Source: Novosphingobium arvoryzae (GTDB lineage: Bacteria > Pseudomonadota > Alphaproteobacteria > Sphingomonadales > Sphingomonadaceae). From it: a stretch of DNA of 64,000 nucleotides. Of the stretch, positions 35,395-42,956 are shown in pieces (position 1 is the stretch's first letter; every line of letters begins with the position of its first letter). Where the stretch lies: NCBI RefSeq assembly GCF_014652615.1, contig NZ_BMZD01000003.1, positions 248,001 to 312,000 on the forward strand, in the 5' to 3' direction. The notes beneath the pieces were generated by a model. It was not told the origin of the DNA. It did not search any database and saw only the letters and a program-made list of their open reading frames with translations. A program made the translations under genes and the position numbers.

Positions 35395-36954
35395 ATGGCC
35401 GAACCGTTCTATATCACCACCGCGATCAGCTATCCCAACGGCAAGCCGCACATCGGCCATGCCTATGAAGCGATTGCCGCCGATGTCATCGCCCGCTTCC
35501 AGCGCCAGCTGGGCCGCGACGTGCGGTTCCAGACCGGGACTGACGAACACGGGCTGAAGATGGCGCAAAAGGCGCGCGACCTGGGCATCACGCCAAAGCA
35601 GCTTGCCGATGAAATGTCGCAACATTTCATTGATATGTGCGATGCACTGAATGTGTCTTATGATGTGTTCATCCGCACGTCCGAACCGCGCCACCATGCC
35701 GCGACGCAGGAACTGTGGCGGCGGATGGAGGCCAATGGCGATCTCTACCTCGACCGCTATGAGGGCTGGTACTCGGTCCGCGACGAAGCCTATTACGACG
35801 CTAGCGAGCTGGTCGACGGGGAAGGGGGCGAAAAGCTCTCGCCGCAGGGCACCCCGGTGGAGTGGACGGTCGAGGAAAGCTGGTTCTTCCGCCTGTCGAA
35901 GTATGCGCAGCCGCTGCTCGACCTGCTGAACGCCAACCCGGATTTCCTGCAGCCCGACAGCCGCCGCAACGAAATCCTGCGGTTCATCGAAGGCGGGCTG
36001 CGCGATCTGTCGGTATCGCGCACCAGCTTCGACTGGGGCATCAAGGTGCCGGGCAGCGACGGCCACGTGATGTATGTCTGGGTCGACGCGCTGACCAACT
36101 ATATCACCGGCCTGGGTTTCCCCGATGAAACAGGAGATTACGCCAAATACTGGCCAGCCAACTTGCACCTGATCGGCAAGGACATCGTCCGGTTCCACGC
36201 GATCTACTGGCCGGCCTTCCTGATGAGCGCGCAGCTGCCCGTGCCGCAGCGCGTGTTCGGCCACGGCTTCCTGCTCAACCGCGGGCAGAAGGAATCGAAA
36301 TCGCTCGGCAACGTGACCGATCCGATTGCGCTGGCGGAGCAGTTTGGGGTCGATACCCTGCGCTATTTCCTGATGCGCGAAGTCGCCTTCGGGCAGGACG
36401 GCAGCTATTCGCCCGAGGCCATCGTCACCCGCGCCAATGCGGAACTGGCGAATAGCTTCGGCAACCTGGCGCAGCGTTCGCTGTCGATGATCTTCAAGAA
36501 CCTTGACGGCAAACTGTCCGCCGATCAGCCGCTGGCCGACGCGGACCGCGCCTTGCTGGCCGAAGTGGACGCCGGTGTCGCCGCGCTGAAAACGGCGTTC
36601 GAGGACCTGGCCTTCAGCGACGGGCTCGACAGCTGGATGCGCGCCGTGTTCGCCTGCAACCAGTATGTCGACGAACAGGCCCCGTGGACCCTGCGCAAGA
36701 CCGATCCGGCGCGAATGGAAGCCGTGCTGATGGTGCTGCTGCGCGCCGTGCGCACGCTCGCGATCGCGGTGCGTCCGGTGGTTCCCGCCTCGGCCGACAA
36801 GTTGCTCGACCAGCTCGGCATCGCTGCCGATGCGCGCGATTTTGCGGCACTGGGCAACGCCCATTGGTTCGAACAACTGGTCGCGTCCGGCTTTACCGTG
36901 GCGCAGCCGGTCGGCGTGTTCCCCCGGCTTGAACTGCCTGCCGAGCCGGCCTGA
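35395..36954 (+). CDS. metG: Methionyl-tRNA synthetase
   Basis: A 519-residue class I synthetase. HIGH is at residues 19-22 (PHIGHAYEA). The KMSKS-equivalent loop reads KESKS at 299-303 (GQKESKSLGN), with Glu replacing Met. The connective peptide holds no zinc cysteines, as in the MetG2-like alphaproteobacterial form. The anticodon-binding helices follow (CNQYVDEQAPWTLRKTDP), and there is no C-terminal dimerisation domain. It charges initiator and elongator tRNA-Met. The start overlaps nothing; its stop shares a base with tatD. Confidence 0.96.
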   Translation: MAEPFYITTAISYPNGKPHIGHAYEAIAADVIARFQRQLGRDVRFQTGTDEHGLKMAQKARDLGITPKQLADEMSQHFIDMCDALNVSYDVFIRTSEPRHHAATQELWRRMEANGDLYLDRYEGWYSVRDEAYYDASELVDGEGGEKLSPQGTPVEWTVEESWFFRLSKYAQPLLDLLNANPDFLQPDSRRNEILRFIEGGLRDLSVSRTSFDWGIKVPGSDGHVMYVWVDALTNYITGLGFPDETGDYAKYWPANLHLIGKDIVRFHAIYWPAFLMSAQLPVPQRVFGHGFLLNRGQKESKSLGNVTDPIALAEQFGVDTLRYFLMREVAFGQDGSYSPEAIVTRANAELANSFGNLAQRSLSMIFKNLDGKLSADQPLADADRALLAEVDAGVAALKTAFEDLAFSDGLDSWMRAVFACNQYVDEQAPWTLRKTDPARMEAVLMVLLRAVRTLAIAVRPVVPASADKLLDQLGIAADARDFAALGNAHWFEQLVASGFTVAQPVGVFPRLELPAEPA

Positions 36955-37730
36955 TGCTGATCGATTCCCACTGCCATCTTGAATACAAGGGGCTGGTCGA
37001 GGATCAGGACGCCGTGCTGGACCGTGCGCGCGCCGCCGGGGTGGGGGGCTTTCTTTCGATCTCGACCCGGCAGCGCGAATGGGCACAAGTCGTCGCCACG
37101 ACCGAACGGCACGATGACATCTGGGCCAGCGTCGGCATCCACCCGCATGAGGCCGATGGCCACGCTGACCTCGGCGAAGCGGCTCTGCTGGCGGCGGCCG
37201 AGCATCCGCGCGTCATCGCCATCGGGGAAACCGGGCTCGACTACTATTACGATCATTCGGACCGGGCGATGCAGCAGGCGCTGTTCCGGCGCCACATCGC
37301 CGTCTCGCGCCAGACGGGGCTCCCGCTGATCATCCACACCCGCGATGCGGAGGCCGATACGGCCGCGATCCTGACCGAGGAAATGGAGCAGGGGGCCTTT
37401 CCGGCGCTGATCCACTGCTTCACCGCTTCGGCGGAGTTCGGGGCGAAAATGCTCGATCTCGGCCTGACGATCTCGATTTCCGGCATCGTGACATTCAAGA
37501 ATGCCAAGGACTTGCAAGCCGTAGCCGCGCAGGTGCCTGAAGACCGGCTGCTGGTCGAAACCGACGCGCCGTTCCTGGCGCCGGTGCCGCACCGGGGCAA
37601 AGTCTGCGAACCGTCGTTCGTGGCCGATACCGCCCGGTTCGTGGCCGATCTGCGCGGAACCAGCGCCGAGGCGCTAGCAGAGGTGACCACCGCCAACTTC
37701 CTGAAACTGTTCAGCAAGGCGCGGCTGTGA
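36954..37730 (+). CDS. TatD-family metal-dependent hydrolase (DNase)
   Basis: A 258-residue TIM-barrel hydrolase. The metal motif DSHCHLE is at the N-terminus, the GETGLDYYYDHS segment with catalytic Glu follows, then LPLIIHTRDAEADT, the HCFTAS motif, and ETDAPFLAPVPHRGKVCEPSFV at the end. TatD enzymes act as 3'-5' DNases in repair and possibly in D-amino-acid tRNA editing. ATG at 36954 shares its A with the metG stop, so translation is probably coupled. Confidence 0.93.
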   Translation: MLIDSHCHLEYKGLVEDQDAVLDRARAAGVGGFLSISTRQREWAQVVATTERHDDIWASVGIHPHEADGHADLGEAALLAAAEHPRVIAIGETGLDYYYDHSDRAMQQALFRRHIAVSRQTGLPLIIHTRDAEADTAAILTEEMEQGAFPALIHCFTASAEFGAKMLDLGLTISISGIVTFKNAKDLQAVAAQVPEDRLLVETDAPFLAPVPHRGKVCEPSFVADTARFVADLRGTSAEALAEVTTANFLKLFSKARL

Positions 37731-38494
37731 AGCTGATCATGCTCGGCTCCGGCACGTCGACCGGCGTGCCCCGGATTGGCAACGATTGGGGCGATTGCGA
37801 TCCGGCCGAACCACGCAACCGCCGCACGCGCGCGTCGATCATCGTCGAAAGCGCGGCCGGCAACCGCCTGCTGGTCGATACCTCGACCGATTGCCGCGCG
37901 CAGTTGCTGGCCAACGATATCGACCGGATCGATGGCGTGTTCTGGACCCACGATCATGCCGATCATTGCCACGGCATCGATGACCTGCGCCCGTTCCGCT
38001 ATGGCCGCGCGGGGCCGATCCCCGGCTATGCCGTCGATGAAACCGCGCGGCGGCTGCGCCAGCGCTTCGGCTATGTCTTTGCCGGGCAGTTCGGCTATCC
38101 CACGATCATCACGCTGGAAACGCTGGACCGGCTGCGGATGTGCGCCGGGTTTGGCGTGGGCTGGTGCCAGATGCCGCACGGCCACGCGCAAAGCACCGCG
38201 TTCCGGTTCGATGCGGACGGAAAATCAATCGGTTACGCGACAGACTTCAGCGAGATCACCGGAGAAATGGTCGATCTGCTCTACGGCGTCGACCTGCTGG
38301 TATCGGACTGCCTGCGCCGTGAACCGCACCCGACGCACGCGCACCTGGGCATGGCGCTGGACCTGATCGAGGCAACGCGGGCCCGCCGGGCCGTGCTGAC
38401 GCATCTCGACAAGAGCCTGGATTATGCCACGCTCAGCGCGGAAGTGCCGCCGCACGTAACGGTCGGGCATGATGGCTTGCAGGTAGAGCTATGA
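37727..38494 (+). CDS. Metallo-beta-lactamase fold hydrolase (PhnP/RNase Z-like)
   Basis: A 255-residue protein with the metal signature THDHADHCHGIDD and later metal ligands in the GYATDFSE and HLGM motifs. N-terminal GSGTSTGVPRIG is typical of the PhnP-like phosphodiesterase branch of the MBL fold, which cleaves cyclic phosphate or phosphodiester substrates. The start is GTG at 37727, overlapping the tatD stop by four bases. No phosphonate genes are nearby, so the natural substrate is uncertain. Confidence 0.88.
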   Translation: MKLIMLGSGTSTGVPRIGNDWGDCDPAEPRNRRTRASIIVESAAGNRLLVDTSTDCRAQLLANDIDRIDGVFWTHDHADHCHGIDDLRPFRYGRAGPIPGYAVDETARRLRQRFGYVFAGQFGYPTIITLETLDRLRMCAGFGVGWCQMPHGHAQSTAFRFDADGKSIGYATDFSEITGEMVDLLYGVDLLVSDCLRREPHPTHAHLGMALDLIEATRARRAVLTHLDKSLDYATLSAEVPPHVTVGHDGLQVEL

Positions 38495-38655
38495 ACACGC
38501 TGGTCTCGCTGATCGTCGCTGCTGCATCGCTGTTCCTGGCGGTGCGCGCGCTGCGCGGCGAAGGCCTGAGTTTCGAAAGCAAGGCGCGGATGGCAGCGGC
38601 CTGGGCAGTGATCATCCTGGTCGTCGCGTTCGTTGCCAGCCGCGTCATGGGGTGA
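38491..38655 (+). CDS. 54-residue predicted two-helix membrane protein
   Basis: An ATG overlapping the MBL gene stop (ATGA) opens a 54-codon frame. It begins MNTLVSLIVAAASLFLAVRALRGE and has a second hydrophobic stretch AAAWAVIILVVAFVASRV, with a short charged loop between. Such a two-helix protein fits an inner-membrane small protein. The overlap, codon usage and matching hydrophobic pattern make it real rather than chance. Its function is unknown. Confidence 0.75.
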   Translation: MNTLVSLIVAAASLFLAVRALRGEGLSFESKARMAAAWAVIILVVAFVASRVMG

Positions 38656-38695
38656 TGGGGCTCACCCGCCACGCTAGACCGGTCCAGCATTTAAC

Positions 38696-38709
38696 ATAAT
38701 ATATATTAT
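38696..38709. promoter_or_regulatory. AT-rich palindrome upstream of mazG
   Basis: ATAATATATATTAT is a perfect 14-bp palindrome in the 78-base spacer before mazG. It is very unusual in such a GC-rich region. It starts about 38 bases before the mazG ATG and could supply the -10 region or be an operator. Confidence 0.4.
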
Positions 38710-38733
38710 CAATCCAACGGAGCCGCCGAACCG

Positions 38734-39513
38734 ATGCCGCCACTCGACCGCCTCCTCCGGATCATGGCCCGCCTGCGCGATCCGCAGCACGGTTGCGATT
38801 GGGACCGCGCGCAAACCTTCGCCACCATCGCGCCGTACACGATCGAGGAAGCCTACGAAGTTGCCGACGCGATCGAGCGCAACGATCTGGCCGCGCTCAA
38901 GGAAGAACTCGGCGACCTGCTGCTGCAAGTCGTGTTTCACGCGCGGATGGCCGAAGAACTCGGCGCATTCGATTTCGCCGCCGTGGCCGATACGATCGGA
39001 GCCAAGATGGAAGCGCGCCACCCGCACATCTTTGGTGACGCTGCCGGCGAAGACCACGCACGCGAAGAACGCTGGGAACGCCTCAAGGCCGAGGAACGCG
39101 CGGCCAAGGGCGCAACCAGCGCGCTCGATGGGGTCGCCCTCGCCCTGCCGGCGCTGATGCGCGCGGAAAAGCTGCAGAAGCGGGCCGCGCGGCAGGGCTT
39201 CGACTGGCCCGATGTGGCAGCCCCGGCAGCCAAGGTCCGCGAGGAACTCGATGAACTCGCCGCCGCCGAAACAGATGCGGAACGACTGGACGAGGCCGGC
39301 GACCTGCTGTTCGCGGCGGTCAATGTCGTGCGCGCCTATGGCATTGCCCCGGAGGACGCGCTGCGCGGAGCCAATGCCAAGTTCGAACGCCGGTTTCGCG
39401 CGATGGAACAACTGGCGACCGACCGCGGCACTGCGTTTTCCAGCCTGACACTCAATCAGCAGGACGCGCTGTGGGATGCGGTCAAGGCATCAGAGCCGGG
39501 TAAAGCGCCCTAG
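38734..39513 (+). CDS. mazG: MazG nucleoside triphosphate pyrophosphohydrolase
   Basis: A 259-residue protein with two MazG helical domains. The first holds the acidic metal sites EEAYE and EELGD (YTIEEAYEVADAIERNDLAALKEELGDLLLQVVFHA); the second has EELDELAAAETDAERLDEAGDLLFAAVNVVRA. The opening LLRIMARLRDPQHGCDWDRAQTF is the classic MazG start. It hydrolyses NTPs to NMP and pyrophosphate, with a role in cleaning nucleotide pools and stress survival. Its last 24 bases overlap the end of hflX on the other strand. Confidence 0.94.
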   Translation: MPPLDRLLRIMARLRDPQHGCDWDRAQTFATIAPYTIEEAYEVADAIERNDLAALKEELGDLLLQVVFHARMAEELGAFDFAAVADTIGAKMEARHPHIFGDAAGEDHAREERWERLKAEERAAKGATSALDGVALALPALMRAEKLQKRAARQGFDWPDVAAPAAKVREELDELAAAETDAERLDEAGDLLFAAVNVVRAYGIAPEDALRGANAKFERRFRAMEQLATDRGTAFSSLTLNQQDALWDAVKASEPGKAP

Positions 39514-40770
39514 CTCGCGCGGGTCGAGCCGCACCTGCAATCGGCGCAGCGGCCCGCGCTCATCCTCACCGGCTTCGGTTTCCGACAGGACCTCGCCGTG
39601 GGCATGCAGCCAGGCCAGCCGCTGGCCATCGCTGACCGGCAGCACGAAAGTGTGAACCTTGGCCCCCGCCGTCAGCAGCCGCCCGACCGTTTCCAGCAGA
39701 TCGTCGCAACCCTCGCCCGTCAGCGCGGACAGCGGCACGACCACCTCTTCGCCGCGCGCGGCAATCTGCTCGCGCAGTTCCTCGGCGCGGTCGGGTGGCA
39801 GCAGGTCCCACTTGTTCCACGCCTCGATGATCGGCACCGTCGGCTCGCCGCCCTCGGCTTCCAGCAGGCCAAGGTCGGCCAGCACGTCGAGCACCTGGCG
39901 TTTCTGCGCCTGGGTATCGGGATTGGCGATGTCGCGGACATGGACGATCACATCAGCGGCGGTCACTTCTTCCAGCGTGGCGCGGAACGCGGCGACGAGC
40001 TGCGTCGGCAGGTCGGAAATGAAGCCCACCGTGTCCGACAGGATCGCCTTTTCCACGCCCGGCAGGCGGATGCGGCGCATCGTCGGGTCAAGCGTGGCGA
40101 ACAGCAGGTCTTCCGCCATCACCCCTGCCCCGGTCAGCCGGTTGAACAGCGTGGACTTGCCCGCATTGGTATAGCCCACCAGCGCGATCACCGGCCAGGG
40201 CGCCTTTTCGCGGCGCGACCGGTGCAGCCCGCGCGTGCGGCGGACCTGTTCCAGTTCCTTGCGCAGTTTGGCCATCCGGTCGCGGATCAGGCGGCGGTCG
40301 GCCTCGATCTGGGTTTCGCCGGGGCCGCCGAGGAAGCCGAAGCCGCCGCGCTGACGCTCAAGGTGGGTCCAGCTGCGCACAAGGCGGCCGGCCTGGTAGT
40401 CGAGGTGCGCCAGTTCGACCTGCAGACGCCCCTCGGCCGTTGCCGCGCGTTCCCCGAAGATTTCGAGGATCAGCCCGGTCCGGTCGATCACCTTGCGCTT
40501 CAGCTTGTCTTCCAGGTTGCGCTGCTGGATCGCGCTCAGCGAACCATCGACGATCACCAGTTCCGCATCGCCCTGATTGCAGGCGACGTCGATGTTCTGG
40601 ATCTGCCCTTCCCCGAACAGCGTGCCTGCGCGCGCCTCGCGGATGGGGATCGCGAAGGCATCGACCACTTCGAGCCCGATGGCCAGCGCCAGCCCGCGCG
40701 CTTCTTCAAGCCGCGCGGCCGTGTCCGTGCCGTGGCCGCCGCGTACCCGGAATTCCGGATAGACCACCAC
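39490..40770 (-). CDS. hflX: GTPase HflX
   Basis: A GTPase with an N-terminal HflX domain (VVDAFAIPIREARAGTLFGEGQIQNI), a glycine-rich connector (RQRGGFGFLGGPGETQIEADRR) and a G domain with GYTNAGKSTLF, DTVGFI and the NKWD motif. HflX splits stalled ribosomes. The start is unsettled: GTG at 40770 is the first canonical codon, but the conserved sequence LEGEVTRGARAVVVYPEF continues upstream in frame to a CTG at 40825-40827, overlapping the hfq stop, with GGAAGG a few bases before. That would add 19 residues. Its 3' end overlaps mazG. Confidence 0.9.
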   Translation of the reverse strand: MVVYPEFRVRGGHGTDTAARLEEARGLALAIGLEVVDAFAIPIREARAGTLFGEGQIQNIDVACNQGDAELVIVDGSLSAIQQRNLEDKLKRKVIDRTGLILEIFGERAATAEGRLQVELAHLDYQAGRLVRSWTHLERQRGGFGFLGGPGETQIEADRRLIRDRMAKLRKELEQVRRTRGLHRSRREKAPWPVIALVGYTNAGKSTLFNRLTGAGVMAEDLLFATLDPTMRRIRLPGVEKAILSDTVGFISDLPTQLVAAFRATLEEVTAADVIVHVRDIANPDTQAQKRQVLDVLADLGLLEAEGGEPTVPIIEAWNKWDLLPPDRAEELREQIAARGEEVVVPLSALTGEGCDDLLETVGRLLTAGAKVHTFVLPVSDGQRLAWLHAHGEVLSETEAGEDERGPLRRLQVRLDPRELGRFTRL

Positions 40771-40823
40771 CGCACGGGCACCGCGCGTAACCTCGCCTTC
40801 GAGGTCTTCTCCGAACGTGAGGG

Positions 40824-41405
40824 TCAGGCGTCGCCTTCCTCGCCGTCCCAGTCACCGGTCAGGTCGACCGGCGACAGCGGCTGAATGGTCGAAACGGCAT
40901 GCTTGTAGGCCAGCTGGACATAGCCTTCGCGCTCCAGCAGCATGCAGAACAGGTCATAAGCCGCCACGCGGCCCTGCAGCATCACGCCGTTGACCAGGAA
41001 CATCGTCACCTGCACGCCCGAACTGCGCACGCTGGACAGGAACACGTCCTGCAACAGGCGCACTTTCTTGCCGCCTTCGGCGCTGCTGAACTGGCCCGCG
41101 TCAATCGGCTGGCTGGGCATGATCGTGGACACGGCGTGCTTGTAGACCAGCTGCGACTGGCCATCGCGGCGCAGCAGGATCGAGAAATTGTCGAACCAGG
41201 TAACGATGCCCTGCAGCTTCACGCCCTTCACCAGGAACATGGTGACGGGAACCTTGTTCTTGCGCAGCAGGTTGAGGAACTGGTCCTGAAGGTTCTGGCC
41301 CTTGGCGCCGCCGGTGATCGGAACGGGCGCAGCTTCGGCCGGTTCGACGATTTCAGGTTCAGGCTTGGGCGGGCGCGGGCGCGCGGTCAGCGTACGGGAA
41401 GTCAT
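40824..41405 (-). CDS. hfq: RNA chaperone Hfq with two tandem Sm domains
   Basis: A 193-residue protein, about twice the normal Hfq length. After a Pro-rich N-terminal region (1-35), domain 1 (about 36-100) has [17 protein letters not shown] and VYKHAVSTI; domain 2 (about 113-180) has [17 protein letters not shown] and AYKHAVSTI. Both keep the Gln-Asp of the proximal face (40/41, 119/120) and the Lys-His of Sm2 (89/90, 168/169). A hexamer-like ring might then be built from three chains. It supports small-RNA regulation and feeds into hflX. A strong AGGAG site precedes the ATG. An acidic C-tail follows. Confidence 0.95.
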   Translation of the reverse strand: MTSRTLTARPRPPKPEPEIVEPAEAAPVPITGGAKGQNLQDQFLNLLRKNKVPVTMFLVKGVKLQGIVTWFDNFSILLRRDGQSQLVYKHAVSTIMPSQPIDAGQFSSAEGGKKVRLLQDVFLSSVRSSGVQVTMFLVNGVMLQGRVAAYDLFCMLLEREGYVQLAYKHAVSTIQPLSPVDLTGDWDGEEGDA

Positions 41406-41547
41406 GGTTCAGCTCCTTCTTGTTGGCGACCGCTTGTGCGGTTCGCATTCTGGCTGCGCGGATCGGAAAATCCCCGCAAACCGGTATTCGAAAGCCTAGA
41501 GTAACCCGAACCGGGCCATGCTGCAACGCGGAATCAGCCGCGGTTTC

Positions 41548-42939
41548 TCACCCGTCGAGATCCTCCTCGTCCTCGCGCCGATCGACCATGCCGAGCAGCT
41601 TGAGCTTGCGATGCAGCGCGGACCGCTCCATCCCGATGAAGGCTGCCGTGCGCGAGATGTTCCCGGAAAACCGGCGGATCTGCACCCGCAGGTATTCCCG
41701 CTCGAAGTTCTCGCGCGCTTCGCGCAGGGGCACGCCCATCAGCGCCGAAATGCCCGAATCGCCCGCGATCCGCCCGTTCAGGATTTCCGGCGGGAGCATG
41801 TCCGCCTCGATCCGGTCGAGCCGTTCGCGCGGGGTCAGGATGATCGTGCGCTCCACCACGTTGCGCAGCTGGCGCACGTTGCCGGGCCATTCATAGCTTT
41901 GCAGCGCGGCCATCGCCTCGACCGAGACTTCCGGCGGGGCAACCCCCTGGTCGGACGCAAACCGGGCGAAGAAATGATCGACCAGCGCCGGAATGTCCTC
42001 GCGCCGTTCGGCCAGCGAGGGGATCGTCACCGGAACCACGTTGAGCCGGTAGAACAAGTCCTCGCGGAAGCGCTTTTCGGCGATTTCCTTTTCCAGGTCG
42101 CGCGCGGTGGACGACACCACCCGCACGTCCACCCGGATCTGGCGGTGCCCGCCAACCCGCACGAAGGCCTGATCGGTCAGCACCCGCAGGATCCGCGCCT
42201 GGGTGGAGAGCGGCATGTCCGCCACTTCGTCGAGATAGAGCGTGCCGCCATCGGCCATTTCCAGCAGGCCGGCGCGCACCAGCTTGCCGCCCTGCTCCTC
42301 ACCGAACAGTTCCTGCTCGAACCGTTCGGGGGTGATGCGGGCGGAATTGACGGTGACGAAGGCATTGCCGGTGCGCTGGCTCCAGCTGTGGAGCAGCCGC
42401 GCGGCCACTTCCTTGCCCGCCCCGGCCGGACCGGAGATCAGCAGGCGGCTGCCGGTGTTGGACACCCGCTTCAGCGTGGCGCGGACCTGGTTGATCGCGG
42501 TGCTGTTGCCGGTGAATTCGTCGGACGTGACGAACCCTTCGCGCAGCCGGGCGTTTTCGCGGCGCAGGCGCTCGGTCTCGGTCGCCCGGGCGACCAGCAG
42601 CAGCAGCCGCTCCGCCTCGAACGGCTTTTCGATGAAGTCCATCGCCCCGCGCCCGATCGCGGATACCGCGGTGTCGATATTGCCGTGGCCGGAGAAGATG
42701 ATCACCGGCAGTTCCGGTTCGCGCTGCTTGATCGCGTCCAGCACTTCCAGCCCGTCCATCGGGCTGCCGTGCAGCCAGACGTCCAGCAGGACCAGGCTGG
42801 GCCGGCGCTGGTCGATCATGTCCAGCGCGGTAGTGCTGTCGCCCGCCGTGCGGCATTCATAGCCTTCGTCGCTGAGCACGCCAGCCACCAGATCGCGGAT
42901 GTCGCGTTCGTCATCAACGATCAGGATATCGAGCGCCAT
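41548..42939 (-). CDS. ntrX: Response regulator NtrX
   Basis: A 463-residue regulator: receiver domain with phosphoacceptor Asp in LVLLDVWLHG, an AAA+ domain with P-loop GPAGAGKEVAARLL and DEVADM, and a Fis-type HTH (FSGNISRTAAFIGMERSALHRKL). The GAFTGA loop that contacts sigma-54 is absent (the region reads GEEQGGKLVRAGLL), as is usual for NtrX, so it is unlikely to be a classical sigma-54 activator. It is the partner of NtrY and controls nitrogen, redox and envelope functions. It lies 17 bases downstream of ntrY. Confidence 0.94.
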   Translation of the reverse strand: MALDILIVDDERDIRDLVAGVLSDEGYECRTAGDSTTALDMIDQRRPSLVLLDVWLHGSPMDGLEVLDAIKQREPELPVIIFSGHGNIDTAVSAIGRGAMDFIEKPFEAERLLLLVARATETERLRRENARLREGFVTSDEFTGNSTAINQVRATLKRVSNTGSRLLISGPAGAGKEVAARLLHSWSQRTGNAFVTVNSARITPERFEQELFGEEQGGKLVRAGLLEMADGGTLYLDEVADMPLSTQARILRVLTDQAFVRVGGHRQIRVDVRVVSSTARDLEKEIAEKRFREDLFYRLNVVPVTIPSLAERREDIPALVDHFFARFASDQGVAPPEVSVEAMAALQSYEWPGNVRQLRNVVERTIILTPRERLDRIEADMLPPEILNGRIAGDSGISALMGVPLREARENFEREYLRVQIRRFSGNISRTAAFIGMERSALHRKLKLLGMVDRREDEEDLDG

Positions 42940-42956
42940 ATTCAGTTTTCCCGCAT

